64,000 bases of DNA. Origin: Streptomyces sp. CG1 (GTDB taxonomy: Bacteria > Actinomycetota > Actinomycetes > Streptomycetales > Streptomycetaceae). Below, one piece after another: positions 18,001 through 24,871 of the stretch. The stretch is from NCBI RefSeq assembly GCF_041080625.1, contig NZ_CP163518.1:3472001-3536000 (forward strand), in the 5' to 3' direction. Position 1 is the stretch's first letter. Every line of letters starts with the position of its first letter. Position numbers and translations under genes: made by a program. The notes under the pieces were generated by a model. It searched no databases. It saw only the letters and a list, made by a program, of their open reading frames with translations, and had not been told where the DNA came from.

Positions 18001-18308
18001 TGGCCCGACTCAGCGTCGAGATTCGCCCCTCCCGGATGGCACGACCCTTCCATCTGGCCTTCACCCGCCCGTTCGTGGACATCGACGGGACCGAAATACC
18101 GGCACAGTGGGGAACGACCGAAATTCCGGTCACCTCGGGTCCGCACGAAATTGCCGTGTACTTCCGCTATCGCGGGCAGAAGTCCGCCCGGCTGGGCATC
18201 GGGCGCGCCGAGTTCACGGCGGACGGCTCGTCAGACTCCCTGCCGGTGAGCGTGAGCGCGGTCCTGGGCACCCGCAACGGCAGCCCCTTCAAGGTCCGGG
18301 TCGGCTGA
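18001..18308 (+). CDS. Small uncharacterised beta-rich protein, last gene of SDP-like cassette
   Basis: 102 residues, no signal peptide, membrane helix or cysteine. Alternating hydrophobic pattern (FVDIDGTEIPAQW, HEIAVYFRYRG, SLPVSVSAVLGT) predicts a small beta sandwich; similar short domains occur beside secreted-protein clusters in streptomycetes, but I do not recognise a named family. ATG with AAGGA at 7 bp. It ends the run of same-strand genes before the hairpin at 18387. An accessory or immunity role is possible from position only. Confidence 0.6.
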
Positions 18309-18353
18309 GGTTCCCGACCGCCCCCACCGTGAACCAGCTCACGTCCCAGGCGA

Positions 18354-18418
18354 GTTGAACACCACTTGCCTCCCCTCCGTATCCATGGGTGGCCCGTGCT
18401 CCCCCGCACGGGCCACCC
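18354..18418 (+). terminator. Terminator-like hairpin ending the cassette, repeat of 13212-13279
   Basis: Perfect 13-bp stem GGGTGGCCCGTGC (18387-18399) / GCACGGGCCACCC (18406-18418), loop TCCCCC, no T tract. The 33 bases before it (from GAGTTGAAC) share CCTCCC, CTCCG and AT with the epimerase terminator segment. It lies 16 bp before the aminotransferase start. Confidence 0.75.
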
Positions 18419-18434
18419 CGAACGGAGGACCCCT

Positions 18435-20153
18435 TTGGCCGGCAACGTCACCTCGTTGTTCCGCGGCACCGACGCGCACAGCCCCTCGATGGCGGCGCTG
18501 GCGCGGGAGGGCGGAGACGGGGCCGGCCCGGTGGACTTCTGCATCCCCTGCAATCCGTACTTCCCCACCCCGGCCATGTACGACGAACTGTCGGCACGGT
18601 TGCACGAGATCGTCACGTACTACCCGAGCAGCGCCGACACCATCACCGGTGAGCTGTGCTCCCTGCTCCAGCTGCCGCCGCAGTGCGTGGCGATGGGCAA
18701 CGGATCCACCGAACTGATCACCTGGATCGACCACTTGCTGGTCCGCGAGTCCCTGGCGGTACCGGTCCCCGCCTTCGGCCGCTGGACCGACCAGCCGATG
18801 GAGACGGGCAAGCGGGTCGACATGTTCCCGCTGCAGGAGGCGAGCGGATTCGCCCTGGACCTCGCCCAGTACGCCGAGTTCATCCGGCGGCGCGGCACCC
18901 GCGTGGCCGTGATCTGCAACCCGAACAACCCCGACGGCGGCTATCTGCGCAAGCAGTCGGTGGTGCAGTTCATGGACGCGATGGCGGACCTGGACCTGGT
19001 GATCGTGGACGAGTCCTTCCTGGAGTTCGCCGACGCGGAGGCCGACCCGAGCGTCGTCCAGGAGGCCATGCTCCGCCCGAACGTCATCGTCCTGCGCAGC
19101 CTCGGCAAGAACTTCGGCCTGCACGGCATCCGCTTCGGCTATCTGGTGGCGAACCCGGCGCTCGCCGGCCGGGTCCGTTCGATGCTCCCGAAGTGGAACC
19201 TCAACTCCTTCGCCGAACACGTGGTGTTCATGCTGCGCGACCACGGCGCGGAGTACGCGCAGAGCCTCCTGCAGATCCGCCGCGACCGCCTGGAGATGAC
19301 CAGCCACCTCTCCGCACTCCCCGGTCTCACGGTCTACCCCTCGCAAGGAAACTTCCTCTTCGTACGGCTGCCCGTCGGGGCCGAGGGCACGGTGGTCCGG
19401 GACCGGATGCTCACCGAGCACCGGATCCTGGTCCGCGAGTGCGGCAACAAGATCGGTTCCTCCAGCCGCTTCCTGAGACTCGTGGTGCGCCCCCAGGTCG
19501 ACGTGCGTCGCCTGGTGTCCGGCCTGGAGCAGGTGCTCTACGGGTCCAGGAGGGGAGCCGCCGTACCCGAGCTGGGCACCGGGACCAGCTACAGCTCGGG
19601 TACGGCGGCGGTGGACCGGCTGATGAGCCAGACCAACGGAGGCGGCGTATGGGGCCTGGCCGCACAGGCCGAGGCCATGACCGCCGCTCCCGCTCCGGCC
19701 GCCGGCACCGGCATGCCGCTCCCCGCCGCCGTACCCCCACCCGGCGCCGGGATGCCGATGCCGGCGGCAGCCCAGCCGGCCCCCGCACCGCTGCCGACAG
19801 CACCTCCGCCCCTGCCTGCGGCACCCCAGCCGGCCCCGCTGCAGCAGCCGATGGCGCCGGTCCCGGTCCCCCAGCCGGTCCCGGCTCCCCTGCCGGTCCC
19901 CGCTCCCCTGCCGACGCCCACCCCCTTCCCCGTACCCGCTCCGATGCCGGTGCCCGTGCCGGTCCCCGCCGCCGCGGCCGCCCCCACTCCCCCGGGCGTC
20001 CCGGCACGCGGCGGCCTGACAGCGGCCCAGGTGCGCGGAATGACGGCGCCCGCGACCCCGGCCCCCGCCACAGGCCTGACCCCGGCCCCGGCCACGGGCT
20101 GGCCGAACGCCCAGAGCTGGCCGAACGCGGCGGGAATGGGCCAGGCGGGCTAG
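18435..20153 (+). CDS. PLP aminotransferase (class I/II, histidinol-phosphate type) with proline-rich tail
   Basis: 572 residues from a TTG at 18435, chosen because GGAGG lies 6 bp before it; the longer frame would run through the terminator hairpin. Fold-type I motifs: CNPNNPDGGYL, VDESFLEFADAE, and the PLP-lysine in RSLGKNFGLHGIRFGY, then FLRLVVRP with the substrate-carboxylate Arg. The enzyme part ends near residue 355-360. The remaining ~200 residues are low-complexity Pro/Ala/Val/Met (units such as PVPAPLP), ending in a short GGLTAAQVRGMT segment. The tail is not known in the family and may be disordered or a binding region. Substrate unknown. Confidence 0.85.
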   Translation: MAGNVTSLFRGTDAHSPSMAALAREGGDGAGPVDFCIPCNPYFPTPAMYDELSARLHEIVTYYPSSADTITGELCSLLQLPPQCVAMGNGSTELITWIDHLLVRESLAVPVPAFGRWTDQPMETGKRVDMFPLQEASGFALDLAQYAEFIRRRGTRVAVICNPNNPDGGYLRKQSVVQFMDAMADLDLVIVDESFLEFADAEADPSVVQEAMLRPNVIVLRSLGKNFGLHGIRFGYLVANPALAGRVRSMLPKWNLNSFAEHVVFMLRDHGAEYAQSLLQIRRDRLEMTSHLSALPGLTVYPSQGNFLFVRLPVGAEGTVVRDRMLTEHRILVRECGNKIGSSSRFLRLVVRPQVDVRRLVSGLEQVLYGSRRGAAVPELGTGTSYSSGTAAVDRLMSQTNGGGVWGLAAQAEAMTAAPAPAAGTGMPLPAAVPPPGAGMPMPAAAQPAPAPLPTAPPPLPAAPQPAPLQQPMAPVPVPQPVPAPLPVPAPLPTPTPFPVPAPMPVPVPVPAAAAAPTPPGVPARGGLTAAQVRGMTAPATPAPATGLTPAPATGWPNAQSWPNAAGMGQAG

Positions 20154-20166
20154 CGCTGAGCTGTGC

Positions 20167-20240
20167 TAAAGTCTCGGTGTTGCAGTTGTGGTACCCATGA
20201 ACCTATGTGCGCCTGACAGGAATGTTTCCCTTCAGGCGCA
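20167..20240 (+). promoter_or_regulatory. Cold-shock mRNA leader with hairpin
   Basis: A TAAAGT hexamer (20167-20172) is a possible -10 element. Downstream, TGCGCCTGA (20208-20216) pairs perfectly with TCAGGCGCA (20232-20240) around a 15-nt loop, 55 bp before the cold shock gene. Long structured leaders that control translation with temperature are typical of csp genes. Confidence 0.55.
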
Positions 20241-20295
20241 TTAGTTGTTTCCGGCATCTCCGGATGGGGCCTCTGCCTACAGATCGGAGAAGGTC

Positions 20296-20499
20296 ATGGC
20301 ACAGGGAACCGTGAAGTGGTTCAACGCCGAAAAGGGTTTCGGCTTCATCGCGCAGGACGGCGGCGGCCCCGACGTCTTCGCCCACTACTCGAACATCGCC
20401 TCCCAGGGCTTCCGTGAGCTCCAGGAGGGCCAGCGGGTCTCCTTCGACGTCACGCAGGGCCAGAAGGGCCCGCAGGCGGAGAACATCGTCCCCGCCTGA
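20296..20499 (+). CDS. Cold shock protein (CspA family)
   Basis: 67-residue single cold-shock domain that binds single-stranded nucleic acid and melts RNA structure. RNP1 is KGFGFIAQ (about 16-23) and RNP2 is VFAHYSN (about 30-36); the opening [10 protein letters not shown] is the family hallmark. ATG at 20296 has GGAGAAGG 4-8 bp upstream, so the longer in-frame reading from 20245 is discarded. Followed by a strong terminator and an RNA helicase gene, a functional pair since both remodel RNA in the cold. Confidence 0.96.
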   Translation: MAQGTVKWFNAEKGFGFIAQDGGGPDVFAHYSNIASQGFRELQEGQRVSFDVTQGQKGPQAENIVPA

Positions 20500-20520
20500 T
20501 CGCCGGACGCGTATCCGCTC

Positions 20521-20561
20521 ACCGGGGTCCGCACCGTCATGGTGCGGACCCCGGTTTGTGC
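20521..20561 (+). terminator. Terminator/attenuator between csp and helicase genes
   Basis: Perfect 15-bp stem ACCGGGGTCCGCACC / GGTGCGGACCCCGGT, loop GTCAT, followed by TTGTG. The helicase start is 26 bp after it. Read-through would give a low level of helicase relative to cold shock protein. Confidence 0.88.
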
Positions 20562-20586
20562 TGTTTCCAGGAAGGCAGATAACCGC

Positions 20587-22191
20587 ATGTCCCGCAGGCC
20601 CCAGAAGCCGAACCGGCGCGACTCGTCGCCCCGACCGTCCGCGTCGTCGCCGAGGGAATTCCGGCTGCCGGAAAGCACGACGCCCGCACTTCCCGCCGTC
20701 GAGGACTTCGCCGCTCTGGGCATGCCCGCGGGGCTGCTGAAGACCCTCACCACGCAGGGCGTGACCACCCCCTTCCCCATCCAGGCGGCCACGCTGCCCA
20801 ACTCGCTCGCCGGCCGTGACCTGCTGGGACGGGGACGCACCGGCTCGGGCAAGACCCTCGCGTTCGGGCTGGCGCTCCTGGCCCGCACGGCCGGACTGCG
20901 TGCGGAGCCCAAGGCGCCCCTCGCCCTCGTGCTGGTGCCCACCCGTGAACTCGCCCAGCAGGTGGCGGACGCGCTGACCCCCTACGCGACGGCGGTGAAC
21001 CTCCGGCTCGCCACCGTGGTCGGCGGGCTGTCCATCACCAAGCAGGCCGGTGCGCTCCGGCGCGGCGCCGAGGTACTCGTGGCGACTCCGGGCAGGCTCA
21101 ACGACCTCGTGGAACGCGGGGACTGCGTGCTCGCCCAGGTGCGCATCACGGTGCTGGACGAAGCCGACCAGATGACCGACATGGGCTTCCTGCCGCAGAT
21201 CACCAAGGTGATCCAGCAAGTACGGCCCGACGGACAGCGCATGCTCTTCTCGGCCACCCTGGACCGGAACATCGACCGCCTGGTGCAGCGGTTCCTGACC
21301 GATCCCGTGGTGCACTCCGTGGACCCGTCCGCCGGAGCGGTGACCACCATGGAACACCACGTGCTCCACGTCCAGGACGAGACCGACAAGAAGGCCGTCA
21401 CCACGCGCATCGCGGCCCGTGACGGCAGGGTCATCCTCTTCCTGGACACCAAGAGGTCCGCCGACCGGCTCGCCAAGCGGCTCCTGGCCGTCGGTGTCCG
21501 CGCGGCGGCACTGCACGGAGGCCGCTCCCAGCCGCAGCGGAACCGCACCCTGGAACAGTTCAAGAACGGCCAGGTCACCGCGCTGGTGGCGACGAACGTC
21601 GCGGCCCGGGGCATACACATCGACGACCTCGACCTCGTCGTGAACGTCGATCCCCCCACCGACCACAAGGACTACCTCCACCGGGGCGGCCGCACGGCCC
21701 GCGCCGGCGGCTCCGGCAGCGTGGTCACGCTGGTCCTGCCCGACCAGAAGCGGGACGTCACCCGGCTCATGTCGGACGCCGGCATCCGCCCCCGGACGGC
21801 ACGCGTCACGTCGAGCGACGCCCAGCTGGCCACCATCACCGGCGCCCGCGAGCCTTCCGGCGTGGCCGTCACCATCGAGGTCCCCCAGCCGGCGACACCG
21901 ACGGCGTCCCGCCCGGACCGGAAGACCGGCGCCAAGCCCGGCAGGCGATCCGGCCGCCGACGGCGAAACGGCGGCGGGGCCGAAGCGGCGACAGGCGCTG
22001 CCACCAGGACGGGGAGCCGGGGCTCCGACCGCCGGGCCGCGGCCGGGGCGACAGCCTCCGGTGGCACCTCCGCAAACGGCGGGCGCGGTGCTGCCCGCCG
22101 AGCGGGATCCGGCGGGGCCACGGGCGGTGCCGTCGGAGCGGGCGGCCGCGGCTCCGACCGCCGGGGCGGCCGCCGCAGCTCTGCCACCTAG
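20587..22191 (+). CDS. DEAD-box ATP-dependent RNA helicase
   Basis: 534 residues. Motifs in order: Q-motif region FPIQAATLP, I GRTGSGKT, Ia PTRELAQQ, II VLDEADQM, III FSATLD, IV-V RVILFLDT and ATNVAARGIHIDD, VI HRGGRTARAG. Residues beyond about 400 are basic and rich in Gly/Arg/Ser/Ala (repeated GSDRRA-, GRGSDRRG-type units), an RNA-binding tail. ATG chosen 9 bp after GGAAGGCAG; an earlier in-frame GTG/ATG would start inside the terminator loop. Likely unwinds structured RNA in the cold together with the upstream CspA-type protein. Confidence 0.95.
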   Translation: MSRRPQKPNRRDSSPRPSASSPREFRLPESTTPALPAVEDFAALGMPAGLLKTLTTQGVTTPFPIQAATLPNSLAGRDLLGRGRTGSGKTLAFGLALLARTAGLRAEPKAPLALVLVPTRELAQQVADALTPYATAVNLRLATVVGGLSITKQAGALRRGAEVLVATPGRLNDLVERGDCVLAQVRITVLDEADQMTDMGFLPQITKVIQQVRPDGQRMLFSATLDRNIDRLVQRFLTDPVVHSVDPSAGAVTTMEHHVLHVQDETDKKAVTTRIAARDGRVILFLDTKRSADRLAKRLLAVGVRAAALHGGRSQPQRNRTLEQFKNGQVTALVATNVAARGIHIDDLDLVVNVDPPTDHKDYLHRGGRTARAGGSGSVVTLVLPDQKRDVTRLMSDAGIRPRTARVTSSDAQLATITGAREPSGVAVTIEVPQPATPTASRPDRKTGAKPGRRSGRRRRNGGGAEAATGAATRTGSRGSDRRAAAGATASGGTSANGGRGAARRAGSGGATGGAVGAGGRGSDRRGGRRSSAT

Positions 22192-22223
22192 GGCCTGGCC
22201 GCATCAGGCACCTGCTCGGCCGG

Positions 22224-22262
22224 CCTGGGCTTGGCGATCTTCGCCAGGCCCAGGTGCTCTTT
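22224..22262 (+). terminator. Terminator after helicase gene
   Basis: 14-bp stem CCTGGGCTTGGCGA / TCGCCAGGCCCAGG with one G-T pair, loop TCT, followed by TGCTCTTTC. It lies 32 bp after the stop and also over the end of the GH43 remnant read on the other strand. Confidence 0.8.
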
Positions 22263-22284
22263 CCACTCGCGGACTCCTCATCCG

Positions 22285-22440
22285 CTGGTACGCCACCGGC
22301 CAAACCGCCGACCGGTTCAGCAGGTTGATGCCCAGCTTCGGGGTGCCGTCGTCGTTGGCGTCGTAGTAGTGGTGGACGATCAGGTCGCCGTCGTAGGCGA
22401 GGCCGCCGCCGGTCGAGTTGGGCTCCTTCCGCTGCCCGGT
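22285..22440 (-). pseudogene. C-terminal remnant of a GH43 arabinanase-like gene
   Basis: Read on the minus strand the bases encode GGGLAYDGDLIVHHYYDANDDG, in two pieces LIVHHYYDAND and DGTPKLGINLL, then NRSAVWPVAYQ; this is the ending of secreted GH43 endo-arabinanases. There is no start, signal peptide or catalytic region, and the frame runs on to a stop at 22204 through the helicase terminator. A similar ending (DADDNGTPKLGLNQL) is in the broken GH43 gene at 34232. Confidence 0.75.
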
Positions 22441-22446
22441 CCTGCG

Positions 22447-23817
22447 TCACGTACGCGGGCGTGTGACCGTCAGGACCTTCAGGGTCACCAAGGGGTGGAA
22501 CAGGACGGCCGGTGAGGCCACCATGTTCACCACGCGTACGAACCTCGCCCAGACCCCGGCGTCCTTCACCGCCACATGGAACAGACGCATGTTGTACCAG
22601 TGGGCGAAGCGCGCGGCGAGGGGCTGGCCGTCCGGGGTCCACATCAGGTCGGAGTTGGTGGACACCGTCCACGGCAGCAGCACCAGACGGCCCACCTTCT
22701 TCTGGAATCCACCGGCGAGGCCGTCCAGCCGCCCGGTCGCGCTGTGCCGCTTCAGCATGCCCTGCAGCAACTCCGCCTCCATCGCCGCCACCGTCAGACC
22801 CTGGCCGTAGACGGGGTTGAAGACGCAGACGGCGTCACCGACGGCGATCAGGCGGTCCGGCCAGTCCTTGACGGTGTGGTACAGCCGCCACTGGTTGTCG
22901 GCGTTGGTGTAGCGCCGGGTGGGCTCCTGGGCGGTGCGCCGGCCGATGTGCTCGGCGAGGCGCGGGTTCTGCAGGCTCTCGGCGAACGCCAGATATCCCT
23001 CGTCGTCGGTCGGCGGCTGGTCCTGGAACCCGAACAGCGAGCAGGTCCAGCGGTTGCGCTCCACGGCGAGCAGGACCCCGGCCCGGCGCACCCTGGGGGC
23101 GAACAGCATCTGGTAGGCGACGTAGTAATCCGGGTGGCCGGGCTGGCTCGCGTGCGGCCGGTCGAAGTTCATCGACGTGTAGGTGACCTTCGCCTTCACG
23201 GTCCGCTTGGGCGGCACCGTGATCCCCAGCGCGCCCAGCCAGTCCGTCAGGGAGCTGGCCCGTCCGGAGGTGTCGACGACCAGATCGGCGGCCAGCTCGA
23301 AGGGCTCCGTGGCCGCGGGGTCCGAGGCGTCCGTGTGCTGCGACCGGCATGTCACGCCGGTCACCCGGCCCGAGGAGTCCCGCGTCAGGCCCGTGCACTG
23401 GGTCGACGGCACCAGTGTGACCTGGGGAAGCGCGAGCACCTTGCGGCGCAGGCGGCGTTCCAGCTCGTCGCGGGTGAAGGTCTGGATGCGGACGCCCGTA
23501 CGCCGCCGTGGCGCGAGTCCGACGGGCAGCAGGAAGTCGATGCCCTCTCCGTAGTCGAACACCGGCGCTCCCGCCGCGCGCAACTCGTCGCGCAGTCCCG
23601 GGAACAGCCGCTCCAGGATCTGCCCGCCCTTGGCGAGCATCGCGTGCGCGTGGTAGCCCTGCGGGGCGCCCGGATGGACGCCGGTGTCCTCGTCCACGGC
23701 GTCCCGTTCCACGAGGATGACCTCGCGGAAGAAGTCGGCCAGGACGCGTGCGGTCACCAGGCCCGCATAGCTGCCGCCGACGACAACGGCCTTGGCCCAA
23801 GGGCGATCTGTTCTCAT
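22447..23817 (-). CDS. FAD-dependent monooxygenase/epoxidase (LasC-like)
   Basis: 456-residue flavoprotein of the PHBH-like class with FAD-binding VVGGSYAGL at the N terminus, a GYHAHAML segment at about 60, VVDTSGRASSLTDWLG in the middle, and the second flavin motif AVGDAVCVFNPVYGQGLTV. The family hydroxylates or epoxidises hydrophobic substrates such as polyethers and terpenes. ATG at 23817 is preceded by GGGAGA; the ATG 12 bp before it is not. It lies 121 bp downstream of the methylisoborneol operon on the same strand and could act on its product. The flavoprotein at 39986 is a paralogue. Confidence 0.87.
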   Translation of the reverse strand: MRTDRPWAKAVVVGGSYAGLVTARVLADFFREVILVERDAVDEDTGVHPGAPQGYHAHAMLAKGGQILERLFPGLRDELRAAGAPVFDYGEGIDFLLPVGLAPRRRTGVRIQTFTRDELERRLRRKVLALPQVTLVPSTQCTGLTRDSSGRVTGVTCRSQHTDASDPAATEPFELAADLVVDTSGRASSLTDWLGALGITVPPKRTVKAKVTYTSMNFDRPHASQPGHPDYYVAYQMLFAPRVRRAGVLLAVERNRWTCSLFGFQDQPPTDDEGYLAFAESLQNPRLAEHIGRRTAQEPTRRYTNADNQWRLYHTVKDWPDRLIAVGDAVCVFNPVYGQGLTVAAMEAELLQGMLKRHSATGRLDGLAGGFQKKVGRLVLLPWTVSTNSDLMWTPDGQPLAARFAHWYNMRLFHVAVKDAGVWARFVRVVNMVASPAVLFHPLVTLKVLTVTRPRT

Positions 23818-23938
23818 GTCGTCTCCCATCCAACAGAGTCAACGGCACCACCGAGAGCCCCGGTACGGGGCTCTGGATGCATCCGGGGAGCGCGCGCAGG
23901 CCCACGATCATGCGTCGATGGGCCTGCACGCCGTAACG

Positions 23939-24814
23939 TCAGATCCGGTCGGCCGCGATGAGCAGGTAGTGGAAGCTGCCCTCCTTGTAGGCGGTGAGGA
24001 ACGGGTCCTCGATGCCGGTGGCCACGGACGACTTCGCACGCAGTTCCCAGTAGGGGATCGTGTCCGGGGTCAGGTCCAGCACCTGCATCGGCACGAGGTT
24101 GTTCGCGGCGAGGGCCCTGAAGTACTCGCTGCGCGGATGGATGTTGCAGGTGTAGTGCTCGTCGATCCGGCTGACGGCCTTGGAGCGCATACCGGTGACG
24201 TCGTTCGAGCAGCCGGTGATGCAGACGTAGCGTCCGCCGTATTCCAGCATGCGTGAGAACTCGGCGAAGAGTTCGAACAGGTCGACGTACATGGTCGTCT
24301 CGTTGGTCCAGATCGCCTGGCGGGATCCGGTCTCCAGACGGGTGTCGAGCATGTTGCGGAAGTGGAAGCGGACCTTGTCGCTCACGCCGCGCTGCCGCGC
24401 CTGCTCGTTGGCGAAGTCGATCTGCTGCTCGGAGATGCTGACGCCGTCCACGTAGCAGCCGAAGCGGGCATTCGCCATGAAGCTGCTGCCGCCGCGGCCG
24501 GAACCCGCGTCCAGCACCCGGTCGTCCGGGGAGATGTCACCGAGGTGGTCGAGGAGTACCTCGGCCTGGGCCGACTCCAGGCGGTGCAGTTCCTCGATGA
24601 TGCGCTGGTCGCGGGTCTCGGGCGGGCCGACGAGCACCGAGGGGTCCCATTCACCGAGGCCGTAGTGGTGGTGGTAGAGGCCGTCGACCTCGCCGAGCTT
24701 GATGTTGACCGGGTCCTTCTCCTTGTTCCAGTACTCCGCGACCGACTTCTGGTAGTCGGTGCGCAGGACATCGCGCATGACGATGCTTTCCATCTGGGTG
24801 GAGATCTTGGACAT
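23939..24814 (-). CDS. Geranyl diphosphate 2-C-methyltransferase
   Basis: 291-residue SAM-dependent enzyme adding a methyl to C2 of geranyl diphosphate, the first step to 2-methylisoborneol. SAM motif I is VLDAGSGRGGSSF (about 98-110); the N-terminal part has HHHYGLGEWDPSVL and the C-terminal half NETTMYVDLFELFAEF, as in the known streptomycete enzyme. Third gene of the minus-strand encapsulin-synthase-methyltransferase operon, 57 bp after the synthase. Start ATG with GGAACC upstream. Confidence 0.93.
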   Translation of the reverse strand: MSKISTQMESIVMRDVLRTDYQKSVAEYWNKEKDPVNIKLGEVDGLYHHHYGLGEWDPSVLVGPPETRDQRIIEELHRLESAQAEVLLDHLGDISPDDRVLDAGSGRGGSSFMANARFGCYVDGVSISEQQIDFANEQARQRGVSDKVRFHFRNMLDTRLETGSRQAIWTNETTMYVDLFELFAEFSRMLEYGGRYVCITGCSNDVTGMRSKAVSRIDEHYTCNIHPRSEYFRALAANNLVPMQVLDLTPDTIPYWELRAKSSVATGIEDPFLTAYKEGSFHYLLIAADRI

Positions 24815-24871
24815 GGGGGTTCCTTAGGTGAGGCTGGGTGGGGGATGCGCGCAGGGGCCGCGCGCGCGGGG

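Noticed and set aside
13212..18418. Insertion sequence or transposon carrying the SDP-like cassette
   Set aside because: No transposase, integrase or target-site duplication was found; only the two similar hairpin segments bracket it.
18366..18434. ATG at 18366 as the aminotransferase start
   Set aside because: It would translate through a perfect 13-bp terminator hairpin, and only the TTG at 18435 has GGAGG at proper distance.
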